A stretch of 64,000 bases of DNA, from contig CAVPMN010000020.1 of NCBI GenBank assembly GCA_963706425.1, positions 124,001-188,000 on the forward strand. Direction: 5' to 3'. The position numbers and the translations under genes are program-made. The DNA comes from CAVPMN01 sp963706425. Lineage in GTDB: Bacteria > Actinomycetota > Acidimicrobiia > Acidimicrobiales > Acidimicrobilacustridaceae. The notes under the pieces were generated by a model. It was given only the letters and a program-made list of their open reading frames with translations, ran no database searches and was not told the origin of the DNA. Below, in pieces: positions 1-8,774 of the stretch (its first letter is position 1; the number at the start of each line of letters is the position of its first letter).

Positions 1-2
1 CT

Positions 3-206
3 GGCGGGTCATGTCCGGCCCCGACGGCGGGTTCGCGCTGGGACCTGCGCGACTCCGAAGGCTCACCGGTGCGCATCCGCTCCGACGACGGGTTGCACTT
101 CACCCCACCGGGTCAGGCCGCGGTGGCCGATCTCACCCGCGACGCCGTGCTCGCGCTGTGGCAGCGGCCCCAGCGAGCCACCTCCGAGGCCCCCCCGATC
201 TGCTGA
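3..206 (+). CDS. SGNH/GDSL-type hydrolase, C-terminal fragment (5' end outside window)
   Basis: Only the last 67 codons are present; the reading frame is open to the left edge. The visible part carries DGLHFTPPGQ, which matches the last conserved block of SGNH hydrolases (Asp-x-x-His supplying the catalytic Asp and His, followed by T-x-x-G). A helix running to a short Pro/Ser-rich tail follows. In actinobacteria such proteins (DUF459-like or acyl esterases) are often cell-wall or secreted hydrolases, but the N-terminus that would show a signal peptide and the catalytic Ser is missing. The substrate cannot be named. The next gene converges on it from the other strand. Confidence 0.6.
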   Translation, partial: GGSCPAPTAGSRWDLRDSEGSPVRIRSDDGLHFTPPGQAAVADLTRDAVLALWQRPQRATSEAPPIC

Positions 207-270
207 CCCCGCTGCCTGCCCGACCCTTTCGCCAGGGCTGAGAGGCGGGAGGCCGGCCAGATCTTGACCG

Positions 271-729
271 TCAGGCTTCGTCGCCGGGGCGGCGACGGGC
301 GTGCTTGATCTCGGCCCGCTTGCGCTTGTCGTCGAGCCGGCGCTGCTTGGCCGCCCGACTCGGCTTGGTCGGTCGACGCGGCTTCTCCACCACGAGCGCC
401 GACGCCAGCCGGGCGCCCAGGCGCTCGAGCGCGAGGGCCCGGTTGCGCACCTGTGAGCGTTCCTCGTCAGCCACCGAGCGCACCTCGGCACCGAGGCGTT
501 CGAGCAGCCGCTCACGATCGCGCTCGTCGAGCGAGGGCGAGCCGGCCACGTCGAAGCGGGCCTCGGCGCGCGTGTTGGCCTTGTTGGCGTGCTGCCCGCC
601 GGGCCCGCCGCTCGGGCCGAACCGCCACTCGATCTCACCGAGCGGGATGGCCACCCGGGCGTTCACCCGCAGCACCTTGTCGGACGCGCCGGTATCGGCT
701 GGTCGGTGGCTGTCGTCGGACGGACCCAT
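271..729 (-). CDS. arfB: Peptidyl-tRNA hydrolase ArfB (YaeJ-type ribosome rescue factor)
   Basis: A 152-residue protein with the class-I release-factor GGQ loop in the context GGPGGQHANKANTRAE (about residues 41-56) and a C-terminal tail very rich in Lys and Arg (KRKRAEIKHARRR). This is the ArfB layout: the GGQ domain hydrolyses peptidyl-tRNA on ribosomes stalled without a stop codon, and the basic tail enters the empty mRNA channel. It lacks the codon-recognition domains of RF1 and RF2, and its length is normal for the family (about 140 aa). The ATG at 729 gives roughly 20 extra residues before the conserved VRVN-like start, so the true start could be slightly internal. It is divergent from the hydrolase that begins at 762. 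Confidence 0.88.
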   Translation of the reverse strand: MGPSDDSHRPADTGASDKVLRVNARVAIPLGEIEWRFGPSGGPGGQHANKANTRAEARFDVAGSPSLDERDRERLLERLGAEVRSVADEERSQVRNRALALERLGARLASALVVEKPRRPTKPSRAAKQRRLDDKRKRAEIKHARRRPGDEA

Positions 730-761
730 GGCCCGACTCTAGGCACCGCTAACCTGCGGCC

Positions 762-1448
762 GTGCCCGACTCTGTGCCCGTGGTGCTCGTCCACGGCTTC
801 GCCACCTCTGCCGACCGCACCTGGCGTGACAACGGCTGGATCGACCTGCTCACCGATGCCGGCCGCACGGTCGTCGCCCCCGATCTCCTCGGCCACGGTC
901 AGGCACCCAAGCCCCACGATCCGGCGGCCTACGACGAGCTCGAGGACCTGCTGGTCGCCGCCTTGCCCGAGGGCGCCGTCGACGCCATCGGCTTCTCGCT
1001 CGGGGCGCGCACCCTGCTCAGCATCGCCTCCGACGAGCCCGAGCGCTTCTCGCATCTGGTGCTGGCGGGTGTCGGCGCCAACCTCTTTCGCAACGACGAC
1101 AGCGATCTCATCGTGCGGGCCCTCCGTGGCGAGGGCGACTCGTCCAACCCGACTGCGCAGTACTTCCGCGGCCTGGCCGCATCACCCGAAGCCGACCCCG
1201 AGGCCCTCGTCGCCTATCTGCAGCGCCCCACCCACCGCCCGCTCACCGACGAGGGCCTGGCCCGCATCACCTGTCCGGTGCTCGTGGTGCTCGGCGACCG
1301 CGACTTCGCCGGCCCGGCCGACCCGCTGCTCGAACGGCTCCCCAACGCCGAGCTGGTCACCCTGAAGGGCGTCGATCACTTCGCCACGCCGAAGAGCTTC
1401 GCCTTCATCGACGCCGCCCTCGAGTTCCTCGGCGCGCTTCCGGGCTGA
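762..1448 (+). CDS. Alpha/beta hydrolase
   Basis: A 228-residue alpha/beta-hydrolase-fold protein. The oxyanion HG motif is in VVLVHGFA near residue 10. The nucleophile elbow GFSLGA supplies the Ser, the acid is probably the Asp in VVLGDRDF, and the His is in GVDHFATP near the C-terminus. The core has no large lid insertion. It starts with GTG at 762, which places the protein start just before the first beta strand; no upstream in-frame alternative is available because arfB diverges 32 bases away. It lies 30 bases before the HAD nucleotidase gene and may be co-transcribed. Esterase, C-C hydrolase and lipase activities are all possible. Confidence 0.8.
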   Translation: MPDSVPVVLVHGFATSADRTWRDNGWIDLLTDAGRTVVAPDLLGHGQAPKPHDPAAYDELEDLLVAALPEGAVDAIGFSLGARTLLSIASDEPERFSHLVLAGVGANLFRNDDSDLIVRALRGEGDSSNPTAQYFRGLAASPEADPEALVAYLQRPTHRPLTDEGLARITCPVLVVLGDRDFAGPADPLLERLPNAELVTLKGVDHFATPKSFAFIDAALEFLGALPG

Positions 1449-1478
1449 TGGCGAGCACGGCGTGACCCGGGGCGAGGC

Positions 1479-2129
1479 GTGACCCGGGAGTTCGTGCTCG
1501 GGGTCGACCTCGACGGGGTCTGCGGCGATCACACGGCCGCCTTTCGCGAGGTCGTCGCGAGGGAACGGGGCATCGAGCCCGCATCACTGCCCGAGCAGCG
1601 ATCGTGGAACTTCTACGAGTGGGGCCTCGACGACGAGCAGTTCGACGCCCTGCACCGGCGCGGCATCCTCGAGCACCGCATGTTCCGCACGATGCCCGTC
1701 ATCGACGGATGCGCCGAAGCCCTGTGGCGCCTGTCCGACGCCGGCGTGTGGATCCGGCTCATCACCCACCGGCTCTACACGAACTGGGGCCACGCCGTGG
1801 CCGTCGCCGACACGGTGGCCTGGCTCGACGAGCACGGCATCCCCTACCGAGACCTCTGCTTCCTCGGTCAGAAGCCGCAGGTCGAAGCCGATGTCTACAT
1901 CGACGACGCGCCCCACAACATCGCCGCGCTGCGCGACAGCGACAGCCCGGTCATCGTCTTCGACCAGCCCTACAACCGCGACGTCGACGGGCCCCGGGCC
2001 CGGTCGTGGGCCGAGGCCGAGCAGCTCGTCACCGAGGCGATGACCCTCGCCGGCCTGCCGGTCCAGGCGCCGCTACCCCTCCCCGACGACGCTCGCGGAC
2101 GGTTGCGCGGGCGCATTACCCCACACTGA
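1479..2129 (+). CDS. HAD-superfamily 5'-nucleotidase (5'(3')-deoxyribonucleotidase-like)
   Basis: A 216-residue HAD phosphatase. Motif I is GVDLDGVCGDH near residue 8 (nucleophile Asp and acid/base Asp). Motif II is the Thr of LITHR, and motif IV is YIDDAPHNI, the paired Asp that bind magnesium. The overall pattern resembles the NT5C family, which removes phosphate from (deoxy)nucleoside monophosphates in the cytoplasm. The GTG start at 1479 is the only one in frame before motif I. An imperfect direct repeat of CGTGACCCGGG covers the start (1461 and 1478). A Pro-rich tail of about 20 residues follows the fold. The exact substrate is not visible. Confidence 0.72.
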   Translation: MTREFVLGVDLDGVCGDHTAAFREVVARERGIEPASLPEQRSWNFYEWGLDDEQFDALHRRGILEHRMFRTMPVIDGCAEALWRLSDAGVWIRLITHRLYTNWGHAVAVADTVAWLDEHGIPYRDLCFLGQKPQVEADVYIDDAPHNIAALRDSDSPVIVFDQPYNRDVDGPRARSWAEAEQLVTEAMTLAGLPVQAPLPLPDDARGRLRGRITPH

Positions 2130-2232
2130 TACGGCGCCGTCGCTCAAGGGTGGGCGATGTGGGGCCGATGAGTCAGGTGACTGCGCCGCGCCCTCACAGA
2201 GGGGATGGGCGTCGCCCGGCGATGGAGCACGG

Positions 2233-3912
2233 ATGGTCGACAGGGAACAGGAGCAGGCCCGTCTGCTGGCCGAGTCACTCGGCCCGAACGGCCGCGCCGG
2301 GCGCGACCTCGGTTGGATCGTGTCGATCGGTGTCCTGGTCGCGATGGTGGCCGTGCTCACCGATCAGGCCAACCCCCTCGTCGACCGGGTCGACGAGCTC
2401 TCCGGTGCCAACCTCTCCGGCCTGATCGCCCTGTTGGTCGTGGTGCCGATCGGAGCGACGATCTACGCCGTGCGCCGCTACCGCGATGCGGGGCGGGCTG
2501 CGACCCAGCTCAAGCACCTGGCGACGCACGACACGCTCACCGGTTTCCCCAATCGACGCTTCCTGGGCGAGCCCTTCGACGAGATGATGGCCACCACCCG
2601 ACGCCAGAGCGGTCGCATCGCGGTGCTGTTCGTCGATCTCGAGGGCGTCAAGAAGGTCAACTCCACCTACGGCCACGAGATCGGCGACCAGCTGCTCGCC
2701 TCGCTGGCCGAGCGCTTCCGCGAGGTGAAGGGCCCCGAAGACGTGATCGTCCGCTACGCCGGCGACGAGTTCGTGTTCCTCTGCACCCAGGTCACCAACG
2801 TCAACTCCGCCGAGCGCATCGCCAAGCGCATCATCCAGGCCACCGAGGCCCCGTTCGAGCTCGGCGAGGACCGCCTGCGCCTGTCGGCCTGCATCGGCGT
2901 GGCCCTCACGGAGGAACGCCCCAACCACGCCGACGACGTGCTGGCCGACGCTGATGCCGCCATGCACCAGGCCCGCTCGCGAGGGCCGGGCACCTATGCG
3001 CTGTTCGATCGCTCGATGCGCGACAAGCTCACGCCGGCCACCGCCGAGCGCCGCCTGCGCAAGGCGATCGAGAACGGTGAGTTCCGCCTCTACTACCAGC
3101 CGATGGTGTCGCTCTGGACCAAGCGCATGGTGGGCGCCGAGGCGCTGCTGCGCTGGCACGATCCCAACCGCGGCATCGTCGGCCCGGAAGAGTTCATGCC
3201 CGCCCTCGAAGAGACCGGACTCATCGTGCCGGTCGGCAACTGGGTGCTCGAAGAGGTCTGTCGCCAGTCGCACCAGTGGCAGACGGACTATCCCGATCGC
3301 CCCGCGCTCAACGTCAAGACCAACGTGTCGCCGCGCCAGCTGGCCCAGGCCAACTTCGTGGCCCACCTGCGGTCGTGTCTCGAGACGACCGGGGCCACCG
3401 CCGATCGCATCTGCCTCGAGGTCAACGAGAACGGGCTGCTCTACGACGTGGAGGCCGCCTGGTCGACGCTGCGCGAGGCCAAGGCACTCGGCGTCAGCCT
3501 GGCCCTCGACGACTTCGGCACGGGCTACTCGTCGCTCAGCTTCCTGCGTCGTTTCAGCCTCGACCTGCTGAGCATCGACCGCTCGTTCGTCGAGGGCATC
3601 GGCCATTCGCGCGAGGACACCACCATCGTCGAGCACGTCATCGGCATGGCCAAGGCTCTCGGCATCGTGACGGTGGCCGAGGGCGTGCAGAACGAGGAGC
3701 AGGTCGAGCACCTGCGCTCGCTGAACTGCGACCTGGCCCAGGGCTGGTACTTCAGCCATCCCCAGCCGCCGACGGTCATCGCGCAGCTGCTCGAAGAGAG
3801 CGGGAACCGCCACGAATGGCGACCTCCAGCGCGCGAGGACGACATCGTCGAGGAGAAGGTCGACGCGCCCGTTGTGCAGGTCGACCGCTTCGAGACGGCC
3901 AAAGCGCCCTGA
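2233..3912 (+). CDS. Membrane-anchored GGDEF-EAL protein with degenerate catalytic motifs
   Basis: A 559-residue protein with two N-terminal membrane segments (about residues 20-42 and 56-76), then a GGDEF domain and an EAL domain: the two opposing activities of c-di-GMP turnover. The GGDEF signature is AGDEF (176-180). The inhibitory RxxD site five residues before it reads GPED, so its Arg is gone, and the usual ND substrate pair reads NS. In the EAL domain E303 (EAL), N364, E396, D426/D427, E483 and the Gln of QGWYFSHP are present. The lysine 20 residues after the second Asp of DDFGTGYSS is Ser447. Phosphodiesterase activity is therefore doubtful; the protein may be a weak cyclase or a c-di-GMP sensor. 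Confidence 0.88.
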   Translation: MVDREQEQARLLAESLGPNGRAGRDLGWIVSIGVLVAMVAVLTDQANPLVDRVDELSGANLSGLIALLVVVPIGATIYAVRRYRDAGRAATQLKHLATHDTLTGFPNRRFLGEPFDEMMATTRRQSGRIAVLFVDLEGVKKVNSTYGHEIGDQLLASLAERFREVKGPEDVIVRYAGDEFVFLCTQVTNVNSAERIAKRIIQATEAPFELGEDRLRLSACIGVALTEERPNHADDVLADADAAMHQARSRGPGTYALFDRSMRDKLTPATAERRLRKAIENGEFRLYYQPMVSLWTKRMVGAEALLRWHDPNRGIVGPEEFMPALEETGLIVPVGNWVLEEVCRQSHQWQTDYPDRPALNVKTNVSPRQLAQANFVAHLRSCLETTGATADRICLEVNENGLLYDVEAAWSTLREAKALGVSLALDDFGTGYSSLSFLRRFSLDLLSIDRSFVEGIGHSREDTTIVEHVIGMAKALGIVTVAEGVQNEEQVEHLRSLNCDLAQGWYFSHPQPPTVIAQLLEESGNRHEWRPPAREDDIVEEKVDAPVVQVDRFETAKAP

Positions 3913-3939
3913 CGACCCCGCCCGTGGCACGATGCGGCC

Positions 3940-4836
3940 ATGCCGCTCTCGTCCGCAGTAGTGGGGCTCTCGACCGAACCGATCGGGCACGAGGTCGACG
4001 CCCGCTGGACGATGGCCTACGCGGCCGCCCTCGATGACCTGGCCCCCTGCTACCTCGACACCACCGCACCCGAGCCGGTGGTGGCCCATCCTCTGTTCCC
4101 GGTGTGTGTCGAGTGGCCCTCGGTGCTTGCCTGGCGCCGGCGATCACCGGACCACGGGCTGAGTCGCGACGAAGCGGTGCGCGGGGTGCACGCCGACCAC
4201 GACCTGACGATCCACCGCCTCGTGCGCGCCGGCGACCGGCTGTCGACCACGGCCACCATCGAGCGGGTGGAGCGTCGCTCGCCCGGCGCGTACCAGGTGC
4301 TGAGGCTCGACACGGTCGACGAGCGCGACGAGCCGGTGGCCACCACCCGGATGGGCTCGCTCTTCCTCGGCGTCGAGGTCGAGGGGCCCGACGCCGCCCT
4401 GCCGTCGAGCCCTGAGACCGACCACCGGCTCGCCGCTGATGCCCCGCACGACCGCCACGAGATCACGCGCGAGGTGGCCGCCAACGCCGCCCACGTCTAC
4501 ACGGAGTGCAGCCGCATCTGGAACCCGATCCACACCGACCGGGCGGTCGCCGTCGCTGCGGGCCTGCCGGCTCCCATCCTCCACGGCACGGCCACCATGG
4601 CGATGGCGGTGAGCGAGGTCGTCGCTCGGATCGCCCCCGGCGAGCCCGAACGGGTGCGTCGCATCAGCGGACGGTTCGCGGCCATGGTGCTGATGCCCAG
4701 TGCCATCACCATCACCCTGTCGACCCACCACAGCACCGAGCACGACACCGAGCAGGGCGAGCACGTGGCGTTCACGGTGACGAACGCCGACGGGGCCACC
4801 GCGATCAGAGACGGCCTGGTGGTCGTCGCACTCTAG
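3940..4836 (+). CDS. MaoC-like double-hotdog dehydratase/hydratase
   Basis: A 298-residue protein with two hotdog-fold halves. The C-terminal half carries the hydratase-2 type motif WNPIHTDRAVAVAAGLP (about residues 190-206) with the Asn/His pair used to hydrate enoyl-CoA, followed by APILHGTATM, the usual second conserved block. The N-terminal half lacks this motif and is probably the substrate-binding half, as in the fused (R)-hydratases of actinobacteria. It likely acts on a 2-enoyl-CoA in fatty acid, polyketide or steroid breakdown. It starts 28 bases after the GGDEF-EAL gene and is followed after 9 bases by the unknown gene at 4846, so an operon with that gene and the oxidoreductase is likely. 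Confidence 0.78.
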   Translation: MPLSSAVVGLSTEPIGHEVDARWTMAYAAALDDLAPCYLDTTAPEPVVAHPLFPVCVEWPSVLAWRRRSPDHGLSRDEAVRGVHADHDLTIHRLVRAGDRLSTTATIERVERRSPGAYQVLRLDTVDERDEPVATTRMGSLFLGVEVEGPDAALPSSPETDHRLAADAPHDRHEITREVAANAAHVYTECSRIWNPIHTDRAVAVAAGLPAPILHGTATMAMAVSEVVARIAPGEPERVRRISGRFAAMVLMPSAITITLSTHHSTEHDTEQGEHVAFTVTNADGATAIRDGLVVVAL

Positions 4837-4845
4837 GATCGGCGG

Positions 4846-5970
4846 GTGCTCACACCCCACGACGACTACCCCGTGCATCAGACGTCGAAGCCGCTCGCCC
4901 ATCCCGCCTCGGGCGACCGCAACGCCTACGACCGCTACTTCTTCAACGGCTACGACCGCGACGGCGAGATCTTCTTCGGTGTCGCCCTCGGCCTCTATCC
5001 GAACCGTCAGGTGATCGACGGCGCGTTCAGCGTGCTGCGCGACGGCAAGCAGCGTTCCGTCTACGGCTCGGGTCGCATCCCGCGAGATCGCACCCAGACC
5101 CAGGTGGGCCCGCTGCGCGTCGAGGTCATCGAGCCCATGCGCCGACTCCGCGTCGTCGTCGACGCGGCCGACCTGGGCGTGGCGGCCGAGCTCGAGTTCT
5201 CGGCCCGCACGGTCGCCGTCGAGGAGCCCCCGTTCCACCTGACCTCCGGGTCGACGCTCGTGTTCGACTACACCCGTCTCACCCAGTTCGGCACCTGGTC
5301 AGGGCAGCTGACCGTCGACGGCGACACCGTCCATCTCGATCCTTCCCGCCATCTCGGTTGCCGCGACCGCTCGTGGGGGGTGCGACCGGTCGGCGAGTCA
5401 CCAGGCGGCGCGCCCTCCCACACGCTCCCCCAGTTCTTCTGGCTCTGGGCGCCGCTCAACTTCGACGACTGCGCCACCCACTTCGACGTGAACGAGCGCG
5501 CCGACGGCAGCCGATGGCACCAGACCGCCGTCGTCGTGCCGCTGCTCGACGACGACCACGACGCCGACCCGTGCGACGAGTCGCAGGTGGAGCCCATGCG
5601 ATCGGTCGACTGGTCGATCGACTGGCAACCCGGCACCCGGCGGGCCCGCCACGCCTCGCTCACCCTGCAGCCCTGGCGTGACCAGCCCCACACCATCGAG
5701 CTCGAGCCGATCACCACGTTCCAGATGCGGGGCCTCGGTTACCTCAGCACCGACTGGGGTCAGGGCACCTGGAAGGGCGAGCAGGCGGTCGGTGGCGAAT
5801 CGTGGGTGGTCGACGACCTCGACCCGCTCGACCACCGCCACATCCACGTGCAGCAACTGGTGCGGGCCACCTGGGGCGATCGAGTCGGGGTCGGCGTGCT
5901 CGAGCAGCTGGCCATCAACGAGCACCAGCCATCGGGCCTCACCGGCTTGCTCGACGGAGCCGCAGGCTGA
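4846..5970 (+). CDS. Conserved hypothetical beta-rich protein (lipocalin/hydroxyneurosporene-synthase-like appearance)
   Basis: A 374-residue protein with no signal peptide or membrane segment. It is rich in beta-strand patterns and in Trp, Asp and His (for example LGCRDRSWGVRP and FWLWAPLNF). The alternation of short strands and the DRSWG motif resemble two-domain lipocalin-like proteins related to the CrtC/AttH or DUF7064/7065 types, which bind or modify hydrophobic molecules; this is appearance only. The GTG start is 9 bases after the MaoC stop, and the next gene follows after 1 base, so all three are almost certainly co-transcribed. That context points to handling of a lipid or terpenoid acyl chain. 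No catalytic motif is recognised. Confidence 0.6.
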   Translation: MLTPHDDYPVHQTSKPLAHPASGDRNAYDRYFFNGYDRDGEIFFGVALGLYPNRQVIDGAFSVLRDGKQRSVYGSGRIPRDRTQTQVGPLRVEVIEPMRRLRVVVDAADLGVAAELEFSARTVAVEEPPFHLTSGSTLVFDYTRLTQFGTWSGQLTVDGDTVHLDPSRHLGCRDRSWGVRPVGESPGGAPSHTLPQFFWLWAPLNFDDCATHFDVNERADGSRWHQTAVVVPLLDDDHDADPCDESQVEPMRSVDWSIDWQPGTRRARHASLTLQPWRDQPHTIELEPITTFQMRGLGYLSTDWGQGTWKGEQAVGGESWVVDDLDPLDHRHIHVQQLVRATWGDRVGVGVLEQLAINEHQPSGLTGLLDGAAG

Positions 5971-5971
5971 C

Positions 5972-7025
5972 ATGCGGGCCTGGCAGGTGGCCGCGCACGG
6001 CGACCCTTCCGAGGTGCTGAGCCTCGCCGACCTGCCCGAGCCCGAGCCGCAGGGTGACGAGGTGGCCATCGAGGTCGGGGCGTGCGCCCTCAACTTCGCC
6101 GACTCCCTCCTGTGCACGGGCACCTACCAGGACACGCCACCGCTGCCCTTCACGCCCGGCCTCGAGGTGGCCGGCCGGGTCGTGGCGGTCGGACCCGCCG
6201 CCAGCCACGCACTCGGCGACCGGGTGGTCGGGTCGCCGATGCTCCCCCACGGCGGGCTGGCCACTCGCTGCCTGGCCCGGTCGAAAGACGTGTACTCGTT
6301 GCCCGCCCGTGTGCCCGACGTCGACGCGGCGGCCATGCACATCACCTATCAGACGGGTTGGTTCGCCCTCTACCGGCGCGCCCGCCTGCGCAAGGATCAG
6401 ACCGTGCTGGTGCACGCCGGCGCGGGTGGTGTCGGCTCGGCCGCCATCCAGCTGGCGCAAGGCCGTCGGCGCAAGGGTGGTGGCCACCGCGGGTGGACCC
6501 ACCAAGGTCGCGCTGTGCCGTGAGCTCGGCGCCGATCTGGCCGTCGACTATCGCGCCGACGACTTCGTCGAGCAGGTCAACGCAGCCACCGATGGTCGCG
6601 GCGCCGACGTCGTCTTCGACCCGGTCGGGGGCGACACGTTCACCCGCTCGACGAAGTGCATCGCGTGGGAGGGCCACCTCCTCGTCATCGGCGCGGCGGC
6701 CGGCCGTTACGCCGAGGCGCGCACCAACCACGTGATGGTCAAGAACTACAGCGTCACCGGCCTCAATTGGGGCGGCTACCGCACCAGGCGACCCGATCTG
6801 GTGCGCGCCGCCCACGACGACCTGATGCGCCTGCATGCCGAAGGCGCCATCTCACCGATGATCTCCGCAGTGGTCGGCCTCGACGACGTGCCCGCCGCGC
6901 TGTTGTCGCTCACCGACGGCCGCACGACCGGCAAGGTCGTGGTGGCGCCCGACATGGCTCACGACGGTGGGAGCAGACCCTCCGGCACCGAGACCGACGC
7001 GCCGCCCTCCACACACGACCGGTAG
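5972..7025 (+). CDS. NADPH:quinone oxidoreductase (zinc-less MDR family), frame broken near 6458
   Basis: A medium-chain dehydrogenase/reductase of about 350 residues. The N-terminal GroES-like half includes FTPGLEVAGRVVAVGP. The nucleotide-binding half has VHAGAGGVGSAAIQLA (AxxGxxGxxA type), then GARVVATAGG and DVVFDPVGGDTF. It lacks the zinc ligands of alcohol dehydrogenases, as in quinone reductase QOR. The reading frame changes by +1 at about 6455-6459: before it the chain reads AAIQLA, after it KAVGARVVAT, so one extra base is inferred. Start is ATG 5972, one base after the preceding stop. The last about 20 codons run past the usual end (KVVVAPDM) into the opposite-strand gene that ends at 6959. 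Confidence 0.75.
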
Positions 7026-8021
7026 ATCGCCTCGGTCACCAGGTGGGCGCGCAGCGCCGCCGAGAACGACGGGTCGGCGGGCTCGCCGGCGGCGACTGAT
7101 CGTACGAACGCGCCGGACGGGTTGCGCGCCGTGATGTCGAAGCCGGCCAGGTGCTCGATCAGTTCGTCGTCGGCCAAGCTGCCCGACTCGCCCGCCGGTC
7201 CCGTCCAGCGCACCGGCCCGAAGATGTCGCCGTCCATGGCGCAGTAGGAGCCCTCGGTGAAGATCTCGACATGGCGCAGGCTCGGGCGCTCGAGCACGTC
7301 GTGCCACACCGAGGTGAGCGATCCGAGCAGGCCGCTCTCGAAGGCCAGGGACACCACGATGCTGTCCTCGATGCCGGCGATGCCGTGGAACTCGGCCGAA
7401 CGGGCGTTGACCGTGGCGATCGGGCCGAAGAGCCACTCGAGGATGTCGATGTCGTGGATGGAATGCTCGATCAACACACCGGCGCCGGACTTGGCGGGAT
7501 CACCCCGCCACGTCGAGTCGTACATGCCCTGGGTCGGGATGTACTGGTCGTCGCGGAACACCACTGCCATCGGTCGGCCGACCTCGGGCCTGGCGAGCAG
7601 GCGCTTCACCTGTAGGAACCCGGGGTAGTCGCGCATCACCAGGCCGACCTGGTTGGTCACCCCGGCCTGCTCGACCAGACGCACCATCTCGAACGCCTCG
7701 CGGTAGCTCGTGGCCAGCGGCTTCTCGCAGAACACCGGCAGGCCCCGAGCAGCGATCTCCCGGACGAGCCGAGGGTGCTCGGCGGTCCAGGTGCAGACGA
7801 ACACGGCGTCGGCCGAGTCGAGCACGGCCGCCTCGTCGTCGACCACCGTGGCTCCGGTCTCCGACGCGAAGCGCGCTGCCTTGGTGGTGTCGGGGTCGTG
7901 CACGGCCGCGATGGTGGCCTCGACGTCGGCCTGGCCCGGCGTGAGCACGCCCGACATGGCGAGCATCGCCGCGTGGTAGCGCGCGATCAGCCCACCGCCG
8001 AGGAAGCCCGAGCCGGATCAC
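6959..8021 (-). CDS. Gfo/Idh/MocA family oxidoreductase, frame broken near 8008
   Basis: A NAD(P)-dependent sugar or cyclitol dehydrogenase-like protein of about 353 residues. It shows VFCEKPLATSYREA (the EKP motif of the family), GAGVLIEHSIHDIDIL with the conserved His-x-x-Asp pair, and the alpha/beta C-terminal domain. The continuous frame begins at an ATG at 7966, but that would lose the Rossmann glycine loop. Upstream, GTG 8021 reads VIRLG, and after removing one G from the GGG at 8007-8009 it continues FLGGGLIARYHAAML, restoring the loop, so I place the start at 8021. It starts 9 bases after the TetR stop; the two form an operon. The substrate is unknown. Confidence 0.75.
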
Positions 8022-8030
8022 CCGGAGTGC

Positions 8031-8604
8031 TCATCGGAGCAAGACGGCGGAGATCTCGTCGGCCCGCTCGCCGAGCAGCTGCATGCGATCGTCGTAGGGC
8101 AACGGGAGGTATTCGATGAAGAAGCCGTAGACGAGGCCGCGCACCACGCGGGCCATGGCCGGGGTGTCGTGCACCTCGGGCACCAACTCGTCGATCCAGC
8201 GGTTCAGGGCCCGTTCGAAGGTGACGCGTGAGATCGGCCGCCGCGCCCATGACGTCGACGTCGCCGCGCAGGCTCTCGCCGAGCAGCAGACGCCACATGT
8301 CGTCCTGGGTGGCCATCTCCCGCCAGATCCAACGGAGCAGCTCGGCCAAGCGAGCAGACGCACCCAGGTCGGTGCCGATCGGTGGGGTGGCCGCCAACAG
8401 CTCGTCGTAGTTCTGCTGGGCCACCACCTCGTGCAGCAGATCGGCCTTGGAGGGGAAGTAGTGGTAGAGCGTGGCCACGTTGAGATCGCACTCGGACGCC
8501 AGCCGGCGCATGCTCATGGCATGGACACCGCTGGCGGCCATCAGCCGCAGCGCCGCTTCGAGGATGCGGGACCGCTGGTCGTGCGGCGCAGAGGCGAGGG
8601 CCAC
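8031..8604 (-). CDS. TetR-family transcriptional regulator, frame broken near 8226
   Basis: About 190 residues. The N-terminal helix-turn-helix is clear: RILEAALRLMAASG, then MRRLASECDLNVATLYHYF, with the ending YHYFPSKADLL typical of TetR. The ligand domain follows, but the frame changes by +1 at about 8226, between ADLTR and VTFERALNRW. The second frame then ends normally at 8031 with GERADEISAVLLR. One extra base in the assembly explains this. It lies directly upstream of the Gfo/Idh/MocA gene and probably controls it and itself; an 18-bp palindrome sits 61 bases upstream of its start. The ligand is unknown. Confidence 0.8.
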
Positions 8605-8664
8605 GAACGGACCCTAGTGGAGCACTGGACGGAGGCCGGCGCCCGGACCGGGGCCGGTGAACCC

Positions 8665-8682
8665 GAGCGGACAAGTCCGCTC
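8665..8682. promoter_or_regulatory. Palindrome, probable TetR operator
   Basis: GAGCGGAC-AA-GTCCGCTC: two perfect 8-bp arms around a 2-bp centre, 61 bases upstream of the TetR gene starting at 8604 and within its presumed promoter. Size and symmetry are typical of TetR-family operators, so autoregulation is inferred. Confidence 0.5.
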
Positions 8683-8774
8683 AAAGGCACGAAGCCAGTC
8701 AGTCCGAGGGCCACGCTCGGATCACCGACCTACAGCCCAGCACGACAGGCGAACCGCTGCTCAGAACTTCACCG

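Noticed and set aside
2275..4089. A 604-codon minus-strand frame opposite the GGDEF-EAL gene
   Set aside because: No domain is present; the plus strand shows clear GGDEF and EAL motifs over the same bases.
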